Notes under the pieces: model-generated
The model's database searches: none
What the model saw: the letters and a program-made list of their open reading frames with translations, nothing else
What the model was told of the DNA's origin: nothing
Part shown: piece by piece, positions 17,998 to 25,982 of the stretch
Position numbering within the stretch: the stretch's first letter is position 1
Layout: each line of letters begins with the position of its first letter
Made by a program: the position numbers and the translations under genes
Source: an uncultured Bacteroidota bacterium
GTDB lineage: Bacteria > Bacteroidota > Bacteroidia > UKL13-3
Assembly (NCBI GenBank): GCA_903910445.1
Contig: CAIVZR010000056.1
Location: forward strand, 38,244-102,243
Length of the DNA: 64,000 nucleotides
Direction: 5' to 3'

Positions 17998-19077
17998 ATG
18001 TCAAGCAACAAATTATTTTTTCCCAACTTAAATGGTTTAAGATTTGTTGCAGCTTTGCTAGTTATAATTTCTCATTTCTATGATAGCCGAATTAAGTTTA
18101 ATCTCAGCCATGTCGATAATGATTCGATTTTTTATGGTTTAGGAGAACTCGGTGTTACAATATTCTTTGTGCTGAGTGGTTTCCTTATTACAACATTATT
18201 GCTCCATGAAAAAAAACAAAACGGCGATATCTCGCTTAAGAATTTTTATGCACGACGAATTTTTAGAATATGGCCTTTATACTTCTTGATTGTAATTCTT
18301 TGCTTCTTCGTCATACCACATATTAGCATTTTAAAAATTCCTGGAGTGGATATGATTCAAAACCATTTTGGGCAGAGCTTCTTTTTCTTTTGTTTGATTC
18401 TACCTGCTTTCGCAATGCATGCTTTTGGAAATATCCCATTTGCTACCATCACCTGGTCGATTGGAGTTGAGGAGATTTTCTATTTAATCTCCCCCTTATT
18501 TATCAAGTATTCTAAACATCTGCTTACCACCTTTATTTTATTTGCGATTGCATTTATTTTTTTAGGAAATAACTTCGTTACCAATCCTAATAATAATAAA
18601 TACATAGGGGTGCTAATTTTATTCTTGGTTGATTTGAGGCTTACCACGCTAGCTATTGGAGCCATCGGAGCTATTCTATATTTCCGATACCCTGAAAAAA
18701 TTACTCGTCTGATTTTAAATAAACCATTACAAATCCTTTCATTTGGGGTTGTCATTCTCATTTTTTTAAGAATCATTGAAAGCCCTTATTTCAATAACGA
18801 AATTTTTGCGCTCTTTATGTGCCTAGCAATCTTGAATTTGGCTTTAAATAAAGAATCTTTATTACGTCTATCCCATCCAATCCTGGAATATTTGGGTAAA
18901 ATATCATATGGTATTTACATGTATCATCTGCTTCCAATCTTTTTCTTTACAAGGCTCTTTCCAATGGCCAATCTGTATTTACTATTTAGCTTGTGCCTAC
19001 TTACCACCATTGCCATTGCTTCCCTTTCCTACCATACTTTGGAAAAATATTTCTTAAGGCTAAAATCACGTTTCTAA
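17998..19077 (+). CDS. Acyltransferase family 3 membrane protein
   Basis: A 359-residue integral membrane protein with about ten helices. It begins MSSNKLFFPNLNGLRFVAALLV, followed by the conserved SHF, GELGVTIFFVLSGFLIT, ARRIFRIWPLYFL and TITWSIGVEEIFYLISP motifs. It is clearly a paralogue of the gene at 11986-13206 (same FP-LNG start, same W-S-VGVEE loop). It starts 10 bases after the purL stop, so it is likely expressed with purL although its role, O-acylation of a surface glycan, is unrelated to purine synthesis. Confidence 0.88.
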   Translation: MSSNKLFFPNLNGLRFVAALLVIISHFYDSRIKFNLSHVDNDSIFYGLGELGVTIFFVLSGFLITTLLLHEKKQNGDISLKNFYARRIFRIWPLYFLIVILCFFVIPHISILKIPGVDMIQNHFGQSFFFFCLILPAFAMHAFGNIPFATITWSIGVEEIFYLISPLFIKYSKHLLTTFILFAIAFIFLGNNFVTNPNNNKYIGVLILFLVDLRLTTLAIGAIGAILYFRYPEKITRLILNKPLQILSFGVVILIFLRIIESPYFNNEIFALFMCLAILNLALNKESLLRLSHPILEYLGKISYGIYMYHLLPIFFFTRLFPMANLYLLFSLCLLTTIAIASLSYHTLEKYFLRLKSRF

Positions 19078-19093
19078 GAAAAATATACTTTAC

Positions 19094-19124
19094 TTGGAAG
19101 TAAAGGGCAATAGAACTATTTTCG
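19094..19124 (+). promoter_or_regulatory. Possible Bacteroidota promoter for the acyl-CoA dehydrogenase gene
   Basis: TTG at 19094-19096 is followed 20 bases later by TATTTTCG (19117-19124), one mismatch from TAnnTTTG. The spacing is right, and the start codon at 19152 leaves a leader of about 20 bases. Confidence 0.4.
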
Positions 19125-19151
19125 CAGTCCATAATTATACCCTATCATCCC

Positions 19152-20291
19152 ATGGACTTTCAATTAACCGAAGAACAAATAGCGATACAACAAGCTGCTC
19201 GCGAGTTTGCACAAAAAGAATTATTACCTGGAGTAATTGAGCGCGATGAGCATCAAAAATTTCCTGCCGAACAAATTAAAAAACTTGGAGAACTTGGATT
19301 CCTCGGTATTATGGTTGATCCACAGTATGGTGGTGCTGGTATGGATACCGTGAGCTATGTTCTAGCGATGGAGGAATTAAGTAAAGTAGATGCCTCAGCC
19401 TCGGTGGTTATATCCGTTAATAATTCACTTGTTTGTTGGGGATTAGAAGAATTTGGAAATGAAGCTCAAAAGCAAAAATATTTAGTGCCATTGGCTTCTG
19501 GCCAAGTACATGGTGCCTTTTTATTAAGCGAGCCTGAAGCCGGCAGCGATGCTACTTCTCAGCGTACTACCGCCATTGATAAAGGTGATTATTATTTAAT
19601 GAATGGTACGAAGAATTGGATTACCAATGGAAATAGCGCTACGTATTATTTAGTAATCGCACAAACAGATGTTGAGAAAGGCCATAAAGGAATCAATGCC
19701 TTTATCGTAGAAAAAAACTCACCAGGGATTACTATTGGTAACAAAGAAAACAAAATGGGAATTAGAGGTAGCGATACCCATAGCGTCATGTTTCAAGATG
19801 TAAAAGTTCCGAAAGAAAACCGCATTGGTGAAGATGGATTTGGATTTAAATTCGCTATGAAGGTGCTTGCTGGAGGCCGTATTGGTATTGCCGCACAAGC
19901 CTTAGGAATTGCTAGTGGTGCTTATGAATTATCATTGAAATATGCCAAAGAACGTAAAGCATTTGGCACCGAAATTATGAACCATCAAGCCATTCAATTT
20001 AAATTGGCGGATATGGCAACCGAAATTGAAGCAGCACGCTTACTCATCATGAAAGCGGCTTACTTAAAAGATAAACATGAAGACTATGCTATCGCCAGCA
20101 GTATGGCGAAAGTATTTGCGAGTGAGGTAGCAATGAAGACTACTACCGAAGCGGTTCAAATTCATGGTGGTTATGGATACGTAAAAGAATACCATGTGGA
20201 GCGCTTGATGCGCGATGCTAAGATCACTCAAATTTATGAGGGAACCAGTGAGGTACAACGTATCGTAATTGGTCGCAGTATTCTTAAATAG
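19152..20291 (+). CDS. Acyl-CoA dehydrogenase (short/butyryl-CoA type)
   Basis: A 379-residue flavoenzyme of the acyl-CoA dehydrogenase family that introduces the alpha-beta double bond in an acyl-CoA and passes electrons to ETF. Family signatures: MDFQLTEEQIAIQQ start, GAFLLSEPEAGSDATSQ (FAD contact), NGTKNWITNG, MGIRGSDTHSV, KYAKERKAFG, and QIHGGYGYVKEYHVER leading to IYEGTSEVQRIVIGR, which holds the catalytic Glu. Length and motifs are those of the soluble homotetrameric enzymes. Chain-length preference is not readable. It stands alone with its own likely promoter and converges on the pseudouridine synthase gene 9 bases away. Confidence 0.94.
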   Translation: MDFQLTEEQIAIQQAAREFAQKELLPGVIERDEHQKFPAEQIKKLGELGFLGIMVDPQYGGAGMDTVSYVLAMEELSKVDASASVVISVNNSLVCWGLEEFGNEAQKQKYLVPLASGQVHGAFLLSEPEAGSDATSQRTTAIDKGDYYLMNGTKNWITNGNSATYYLVIAQTDVEKGHKGINAFIVEKNSPGITIGNKENKMGIRGSDTHSVMFQDVKVPKENRIGEDGFGFKFAMKVLAGGRIGIAAQALGIASGAYELSLKYAKERKAFGTEIMNHQAIQFKLADMATEIEAARLLIMKAAYLKDKHEDYAIASSMAKVFASEVAMKTTTEAVQIHGGYGYVKEYHVERLMRDAKITQIYEGTSEVQRIVIGRSILK

Positions 20292-20300
20292 TATACTGTT

Positions 20301-21014
20301 TTATAAGTCATACTTATCCAGCACCTTAAGAAACACATCAAAGTCTTTCGGATAGGGTGCTTCAATACTTATCTCTTTCTCGTCCAAATCTTTAAATTTA
20401 AGAGAGAAGGCATGTAAGGCCACGCGTTGAATCATGGGCCTTTCCACTTCATCCGAATTTTTAAATTTCTTTTTTATTTCCGAAAGCATTGGCAATCGGC
20501 CCTTATAGGTGGTATCGGCTGCGATACTTGCATTTTGTGATGCCAGGTGAATTCGAATCTGATGCATTCTACCCGTATATATTTCACATTGCATCAAGGC
20601 ATAATGCTTAAACAATTTCAAGGTGGTGAAAATCGACAAGGCTTTTTTTCCATCTTGCTTGTCAATTTTAACGGTCCCGGTACTGGTTTGCTTAATCGGT
20701 AAATCAACAATGAGCTGGTCGAATTTACGGGGTGCACCGATGATTGCATGGTAAATTTTCCGCACTTCCCTGGCCTCAAATTGCATGGCGGCATGACGAT
20801 ATGCTTCTGCGTTTTTAGCAATTAGTAATGCTCCACTTGTTTCCTTATCAAGCCGATGACATACCTGGGCATCAGGACAATACCCCTTGGCTAATAATAA
20901 TATATTGGTTCCATCACCTCGATCGTCAAGGGTAGCAATATGAGAAGGCTTATTGATGATAAGATAATTTTCATTTTCAAACAAAAGCAGGGAAGAGAAA
21001 TTAATAAAGGCCAT
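20301..21014 (-). CDS. RluA-family RNA pseudouridine synthase
   Basis: A 237-residue enzyme that isomerises uridine to pseudouridine in RNA. The catalytic Asp lies in CHRLDKETSGALLIAKN (about 53-69). Flanking motifs fit the family: YLIINKPSHIATL, REVRKIYHAIIG, and the C-terminal TGRMHQIRIHLAS-NASIAADTTY. There is no N-terminal S4 domain, so it is one of the short single-domain RluA/RluC relatives; whether it acts on 23S rRNA or tRNA cannot be told. The 361-base gap beyond its start separates it from rpoD. Confidence 0.9.
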   Translation of the reverse strand: MAFINFSSLLLFENENYLIINKPSHIATLDDRGDGTNILLLAKGYCPDAQVCHRLDKETSGALLIAKNAEAYRHAAMQFEAREVRKIYHAIIGAPRKFDQLIVDLPIKQTSTGTVKIDKQDGKKALSIFTTLKLFKHYALMQCEIYTGRMHQIRIHLASQNASIAADTTYKGRLPMLSEIKKKFKNSDEVERPMIQRVALHAFSLKFKDLDEKEISIEAPYPKDFDVFLKVLDKYDL

Positions 21015-21375
21015 AATTACGTCGGCAAATTAACCCAATTCAATTGATACCATGCAGATATTCTCGGAAAAGAAAAATGATAGTGATTTTTAAAACTTCA
21101 AAAATTCGATTTTTCCAACTTTTTTGATGTCAAAAAATGACATTTAAAGCATAAAATAGAAGGTCATTTTTATGTAAAATTTAGGTCATTTTCCTGGTCT
21201 GTTTTTTAAAAAAAGCGCCTACACAAACATTGCGCCAAAGGGGTATAAACAATTTTAAACTACATGATTATCAGGCAGTTTATATTTATTTTCAGTGTAA
21301 AAGCCGAACCGCCTTTTTTCAATTATATATTCGAATAACCAACAAGTATTTTTAAACCTCTAACTTAAATTGCCT
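21015..21375. promoter_or_regulatory. Intergenic region upstream of rpoD with repeated GTCATTT elements
   Basis: This 361-base gap holds no gene I can support. It does hold ordered short repeats. A dyad ATGTCA-N5-TGACAT lies at 21127-21143, and two copies of AGGTCATTTT lie at 21161-21170 and 21183-21192, 22 bases apart (two helical turns). All share the core TGAC/GTCA. TATATTCG (21326-21333) is one mismatch from the -7 consensus and leaves a leader of about 35 bases to the rpoD ATG. The repeats could bind a regulator of rpoD or of the divergent pseudouridine synthase gene. Confidence 0.45.
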
Positions 21376-22239
21376 ATGCGTCAGCTGAAAATTACTAAAC
21401 AAATTACAAATCGGGAAAATCGATCTTTAGAAAAATACTTGCAGGAAATAGGAGCCGTCTCGCTCATCACCGCCGACGAAGAAGTAGAGTTGGCCGTGCG
21501 CATCCGTCAGGGCGACCGTCAAGCATTGGAACGTTTGGTTAATGCCAATTTACGTTTCGTGGTGTCGGTATCGAAGCAGTATCAAAATCAAGGATTGACT
21601 CTTGGAGATTTAATTAATGAAGGCAACCTCGGGCTGATAAAAGCCGCCCAGCGCTTCGATGAAACGCGGGGCTTTAAATTTATCAGCTATGCAGTGTGGT
21701 GGATTCGTCAAAGCATTTTGCAAGCCATTGCAGAGCAAGCTCGAATCGTACGATTGCCTTTGAATCGTGTGGGTGCACTAAGTAGAATTAGCAAAGCCAT
21801 GGCCGATTTAGAACAGAAATACGAAAGGGAGCCCACGGTAGAAGAACTTTCGGAAGTTCTCGACTTAGATATTGAAAGTATACGTGATATGCTTAAAAGC
21901 AATAACCGCCATGTAAGTATGGATGCTCCCATGGTTAGTGGAGAAGAGAATACCTTGCTTGCAGTGCTCGAAGATTGCGATCAGCCCGGACCCGATTCAG
22001 CCTTAATAAGTGAATCGTTATGCGAAGAGATTGGAAGAGCCCTCTCTCATCTTCCTCCTCGTGAGCGTGATGTATTGCGACATTTTTATGGTATTGGGGG
22101 TTGTACTCCATTATCGTTAGAAGAAATCGCAGAGAGCCTTACCTTAACACGTGAACGCGTTCGGCAATTGAAAGAAAAAGCCATCAAACGACTGAAGGGA
22201 ACTAGCCGTAGTAGCCGTTTACAAGCCTACTTGGCATAG
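21376..22239 (+). CDS. rpoD: Primary RNA polymerase sigma factor
   Basis: A 287-residue sigma-70 protein of the short Bacteroidota RpoD/SigA type, with no region 1.1 and no non-conserved insert. Region 1.2 is [20 protein letters not shown]. Region 2 contains [33 protein letters not shown] and the aromatic -10/melting helix [15 protein letters not shown]. Region 3 starts at RLPLNRVG, and region 4 contains [10 protein letters not shown] and the helix-turn-helix [27 protein letters not shown]. It would direct the TTTG/TAnnTTTG promoters seen in this window. ATG 21376 is chosen over an in-frame TTG two codons earlier because MRQLKITKQ is the usual family start. A strong terminator follows. Confidence 0.96.
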   Translation: MRQLKITKQITNRENRSLEKYLQEIGAVSLITADEEVELAVRIRQGDRQALERLVNANLRFVVSVSKQYQNQGLTLGDLINEGNLGLIKAAQRFDETRGFKFISYAVWWIRQSILQAIAEQARIVRLPLNRVGALSRISKAMADLEQKYEREPTVEELSEVLDLDIESIRDMLKSNNRHVSMDAPMVSGEENTLLAVLEDCDQPGPDSALISESLCEEIGRALSHLPPRERDVLRHFYGIGGCTPLSLEEIAESLTLTRERVRQLKEKAIKRLKGTSRSSRLQAYLA

Positions 22240-22289
22240 TGCCTTACCCTATACCGCTTTAGCCATAATCCGGTATTTTTTAGACCCCG

Positions 22290-22329
22290 AATCCCGATAC
22301 TTAAAGTATCGGGATTTTTGTTTTTTTTT
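22290..22329 (+). terminator. Intrinsic terminator after rpoD
   Basis: Perfect 13-base arms (22290-22302 and 22304-22316), core ATCCCGATACTT/AAGTATCGGGAT, are followed by TTTTTG and nine T's. It lies about 50 bases after the rpoD stop. Confidence 0.9.
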
Positions 22330-22367
22330 AAAGAATATAATTGCCGTGATTCGCAACCCTATCAATA

Positions 22368-23555
22368 ATGAAAATTGTTCACCTATCTAATAATTTAATT
22401 CCTGGAGGCGCCGGCAAAGCCGCCCGGACAATAAATGAAGCCCTGCAAAAAGCGGGCATGGATAGTAGTCGACTCGATATTCCTTACAACACTTTTTGGC
22501 AACGGGGCATGAATACTTTCAGGGCGTATTATGATAAACTGCCGCTACAACGATATCCAAGAAACCCGAAAACAGCCTTTAGTACTGCCAATATTGGAAT
22601 GGGAACTGATGCGCTAAAAGCCTTAGAACATGCAGATCTTATCCATTTGCATTGGGTTCATCAAGGATATATCGGTTTTAAAGAAATGGAATTTATTGCT
22701 AGCCTAAATAAAAAGATTTACATCAATATGCATGATAGTTGGTGGCTCTCAGGTGGCTGCAATGTAACTCATGGTTGCAATCAATGGCAAAATGGATGTG
22801 GCCGTTGCCCTCAACTAAATAGCACTATCAACAATGATTTAAGCAGTAAACTTTTCTCTACAAAACGAGCAATTCTCAAAAAACTCAACCCTACAATTAT
22901 TTGTGCTAGCACTTGGATGTACGAACGTGCAAGCACCGCCCCAATGTTTAGTGGTTTTAAAATTGCACGAATCCCTTATGCCATCGACTTGGAGAAATAC
23001 CATCCAGTAAATAAGGTGGAAGCGCGCGCTGCCTTTGGCTTACCGCTCGATAAGAAATTAATACTTTTTGGTTCTGTCGACCTCAATGATCCAAATAAAG
23101 GATTTAGCTATTTCCGCTCAGCAATCAACGAATTACCCGAAGAGGATGAATTGGAAATTGTCATTTTCGGGAATCTACCGAATGGTGAAATCAATATCTC
23201 AAAAAAAATTCACGCACTCGGACTTCTTCACGATGAAGCACTCTTAGCGAAAGCATACAGTGCTGCCGATATTTTTGTAGCACCCAGCTTAGAGGATAAT
23301 TTCCCCAATACCGTGCTCGAATCAATTACTTGTGGAACGCCAGTAGTAGCTTTTAATATTGGAGGTATGCCCGACATGATAACACACCTTGAAAACGGCT
23401 TTTTAGCAGAGGCCAAAAACGCACATCAACTCATGCTTGGCATCTCAAAATGCCTCACCGATACTGGGAAAATGAGTACCTTCGCACGTAAAAAATCAGA
23501 AGATGCGTTTCGTTTTGATATCATCGCTCAAAACTACACCAAGCTATATCAATGA
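22368..23555 (+). CDS. Family 4 glycosyltransferase
   Basis: A 395-residue GT-B glycosyltransferase. The N-terminal half has a glycine-rich loop (GGAGKAARTINEAL), LIHLHWVHQGYIGF and a cysteine-containing block NMHDSWWLSGGCNVTHGC then CGRCPQL that is typical of a Bacteroidota subgroup. The C-terminal half has the nucleotide-sugar motif VAPSLEDNFPNTVLESITCGTPVVAFNIGG, including the E-x7-E pair. It probably adds a sugar to a lipid-linked surface glycan. Its stop overlaps the start of the polymerase/ligase-like gene by 4 bases. Confidence 0.92.
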   Translation: MKIVHLSNNLIPGGAGKAARTINEALQKAGMDSSRLDIPYNTFWQRGMNTFRAYYDKLPLQRYPRNPKTAFSTANIGMGTDALKALEHADLIHLHWVHQGYIGFKEMEFIASLNKKIYINMHDSWWLSGGCNVTHGCNQWQNGCGRCPQLNSTINNDLSSKLFSTKRAILKKLNPTIICASTWMYERASTAPMFSGFKIARIPYAIDLEKYHPVNKVEARAAFGLPLDKKLILFGSVDLNDPNKGFSYFRSAINELPEEDELEIVIFGNLPNGEINISKKIHALGLLHDEALLAKAYSAADIFVAPSLEDNFPNTVLESITCGTPVVAFNIGGMPDMITHLENGFLAEAKNAHQLMLGISKCLTDTGKMSTFARKKSEDAFRFDIIAQNYTKLYQ

Positions 23556-24730
23556 GTTTCTTTCAAAAATTTATACGCTTTCTCTTTTGTACTCAGCTTT
23601 TCTTTAATGTAATTTTTTCAACTAGCTTTTCTAAAGCATTTAATATTGGTGATGCATTTAATATCACTATATATTTTATAATGCTTCTTAGTTTCTTGGT
23701 TCAGGTTCGCTATTTGATGCAAATGAAAGTTGCCTTCCTAATCCTGATTTTCACTTTCCTCTCCTCCTACTATAATGGGTTTGTTGGCTTAAGAATGGGG
23801 ATCTTTATTAATTTCCTGAGCTTTAGTGCGGTCGAATTGGCCATAGTATCAACTACCTTTCAGAACATGAAAGTATTCTTCAAATTATTTTATTTTTTGT
23901 ATGGCTTTATCCTTGTACTAAGTGTTTTTTTAATTGCGATAGGGATAAATACACAACCTTTCACAGGAATGTATATGGCTGTAAAAGTTAGTGGCATCCC
24001 AGTTCAAATATGGGGGTTATTTAGTGATAAAAATACTTTTGGGTTTACAATGATGTTGCTTTTTTTAATGAGTTTTCTCCTCCCTGATTTTAAATACAAG
24101 AAGTTAATCCTCGTTTTTACTTTTGTATTTGTAGTGCTTTCAGGTAACCGAAGCGGATTATTAACTTTATGCTTTACCTTGGTTTTTAGCTTAATTATTA
24201 AGCCAGAATATTCAATTAGTAAGAAATTGTCAGTAGCCCTTTTGGCATCTATCGTTCTATTTGTAATCGTTTCCATTTATTTAAATTCTCCCTTGAATAC
24301 ACGGGGGGTAGAGTCAAAGGACAGGGAAGAATTATACGATATTGCCTTCTCATTTATCAATCATCATTTCTGGTTCGGCATTGGGCGAGCATTGATTGTT
24401 GGGGGCGAGTATATACATACCCATAACCTCTATCTTCAGGTATTGGCCGAAGAAGGTTTTTTGTGCTTGTCGATTTACATTATCCTGTTTTTAAAAGTAC
24501 TCTTCAGAGCTTCCTATAGTAGTAAAATTTTAAGTCTATCCATTTTCATTTTTACCGCATTTAACCCCGCCTTGGTTCCAGGAAATTTATTTACGGTCGT
24601 CTTACTTATTATCCTGGGGCGTTATATCGATGATGTAAGGACTTGGCATGCACTGAACCCACCCAAAGAACAACAAACTTTATTGCAAATTATGAATATG
24701 AAAACTATCCCTCAAGAATCGACTTTGTAG
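23552..24730 (+). CDS. O-antigen polymerase/ligase-like membrane protein
   Basis: A 392-residue polytopic membrane protein with about ten hydrophobic helices and a larger periplasmic loop before the last ones. The segment LSGNRSGLLTLCFTLVFSL and the later FWFGIGRALIVGG followed by HTHNLYLQVLAEEGF match the Wzy/WaaL (O-antigen ligase-like) pattern, in which the Arg and the H-N-x-x-L-Q-x-x-x-E-x-G motif are conserved. It would polymerise or ligate undecaprenyl-linked glycan units in the periplasm. It overlaps the glycosyltransferase by 4 bases, so the two work as a unit. Sequence alone does not separate polymerase from ligase. Confidence 0.8.
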   Translation: MSFFQKFIRFLFCTQLFFNVIFSTSFSKAFNIGDAFNITIYFIMLLSFLVQVRYLMQMKVAFLILIFTFLSSYYNGFVGLRMGIFINFLSFSAVELAIVSTTFQNMKVFFKLFYFLYGFILVLSVFLIAIGINTQPFTGMYMAVKVSGIPVQIWGLFSDKNTFGFTMMLLFLMSFLLPDFKYKKLILVFTFVFVVLSGNRSGLLTLCFTLVFSLIIKPEYSISKKLSVALLASIVLFVIVSIYLNSPLNTRGVESKDREELYDIAFSFINHHFWFGIGRALIVGGEYIHTHNLYLQVLAEEGFLCLSIYIILFLKVLFRASYSSKILSLSIFIFTAFNPALVPGNLFTVVLLIILGRYIDDVRTWHALNPPKEQQTLLQIMNMKTIPQESTL

Positions 24731-24732
24731 TG

Positions 24733-24748
24733 ATAATTCATGAATTAT
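24733..24748. promoter_or_regulatory. 16-base perfect palindrome in the wecE promoter
   Basis: ATAATTCATGAATTAT reads the same on both strands. It begins 2 bases after the upstream stop and ends 6 bases before an exact -7 box (TACATTTG, 24755-24762), so it would cover the -10 to -30 face of the wecE promoter. It is too AT-rich and loop-free to be a terminator, and an operator is the more likely reading. Confidence 0.45.
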
Positions 24749-24754
24749 TAACAA

Positions 24755-24762
24755 TACATTTG
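24755..24762 (+). promoter_or_regulatory. Bacteroidota -7 box upstream of wecE
   Basis: TACATTTG is an exact match to TAnnTTTG, 28 bases before the wecE ATG at 24791. A TTTG at 24724-24727 is 27 bases upstream, longer than the usual 18-21, so the -33 element is doubtful. Confidence 0.5.
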
Positions 24763-24790
24763 CCATAGTATTCGTTTATTTCATTTGTTA

Positions 24791-25975
24791 ATGAGCCACC
24801 CAAATATAAGCAATCAGAACCCCAAAACTCAGGCGTCGCCTCTAGGGTTCAATAAGCCCCATTTCACTGGCTCCGAAATAAAATATATTCAAGAAGCAAT
24901 CTCCAATTCGAAGATTGGTTCCAATGGTGTTTTCACTCAAAAATGTCATCAATTTTTTGAAACAGAATACGGATTTCGGAAAGTGTTTCTTACTCCGAGC
25001 TGCACCGACGCATTGGAAATGTGTGCACTGCTTATTGACACCAAGGAAGGCGACGAAATTATTGTACCCTCTTATACTTTTGTATCTACTGCCAACGCGT
25101 TTATACTTCAAGGTGCAAAAATTATTTTTGCCGATAGTGAATCAAATTCACCCAATATAGATATTACCACGCTGGAGGCCTTGATTACTCCCAAAACCAA
25201 AGCCATTGTATGTGTACATTATGCGGGCATGGCTTGTGATATGGATGCACTCTTGAATCTTTGCAATAAATATCAATTGTATTTAATTGAAGATGCTGCT
25301 CAGGCAATCGATTCATTCTATAAAGGAAAAGCACTTGGTAGCATCGGTCATTTGGCTGCCTTTTCTTTTCACGAAACAAAAAATATTACGTGTGGCGAAG
25401 GTGGAATGCTCGTTGTAAATGACGAACGATTGATACCCAGAGCAGAAATTATTCGTGAGTATGGAACCAATAGAAGTCAATTTTTAAGAGGCGAAATTGC
25501 ACAATATGGATGGATGGATAAGGGCTCTTCGCACATGCCTAGTGAGCTTTTGGCCGCCTTCCTCTTTGCACAATTGGAGTGCCTTACAAAAATCCAATCA
25601 CAGCGAATGATACATTGGAATCAATATGAAACTTTATTGAAACCATTACATAATCAAGGCTTGATACAACTACCTGAAATGAGTGAAAGCATAAAACATA
25701 ATGCTCACATTTTTTATATTATTTGTCAGGATAAAAGTCAACGCACCGCACTCGTCAATGCTTTAAAGGCAGCGAATATCAATGCCGTGTTTCATTATAA
25801 CGCATTACATCAATCCACCTATTTTAAAGATAAACACGATGGGCGTAAGTTACCCAATAGCGATAAATACACCGATTGTTTACTGCGATTACCACTCTAC
25901 TATGATTTAACTTCAAATGATGTACAACGTGTAACATCAACCATCACTCAGTTTTCAAACAAACACATTTCTTAA
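24791..25975 (+). CDS. wecE: dTDP-4-amino-4,6-dideoxygalactose transaminase
   Basis: A 394-residue PLP-dependent sugar aminotransferase of the DegT/DnrJ/EryC1 fold. It matches WecE/RffA almost motif for motif: FNKPHFTGSEI, VFLTPSCTDALEM, EGDEIIVPSYTFVSTANAF, VHYAGMACDMD, EDAAQAIDSFYKGKALGSIGH and the PLP-lysine motif FSFHETKNITCGEGG, then IIREYGTNRSQFLRG and VFHYNALH. It converts dTDP-4-keto-6-deoxyglucose to the 4-amino sugar (Fuc4N) used in surface glycans. ATG 24791 is preferred to the TTG two codons upstream. It has its own promoter, and lnt follows 7 bases after its stop. Confidence 0.92.
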   Translation: MSHPNISNQNPKTQASPLGFNKPHFTGSEIKYIQEAISNSKIGSNGVFTQKCHQFFETEYGFRKVFLTPSCTDALEMCALLIDTKEGDEIIVPSYTFVSTANAFILQGAKIIFADSESNSPNIDITTLEALITPKTKAIVCVHYAGMACDMDALLNLCNKYQLYLIEDAAQAIDSFYKGKALGSIGHLAAFSFHETKNITCGEGGMLVVNDERLIPRAEIIREYGTNRSQFLRGEIAQYGWMDKGSSHMPSELLAAFLFAQLECLTKIQSQRMIHWNQYETLLKPLHNQGLIQLPEMSESIKHNAHIFYIICQDKSQRTALVNALKAANINAVFHYNALHQSTYFKDKHDGRKLPNSDKYTDCLLRLPLYYDLTSNDVQRVTSTITQFSNKHIS

Positions 25976-25982
25976 ACAACCT

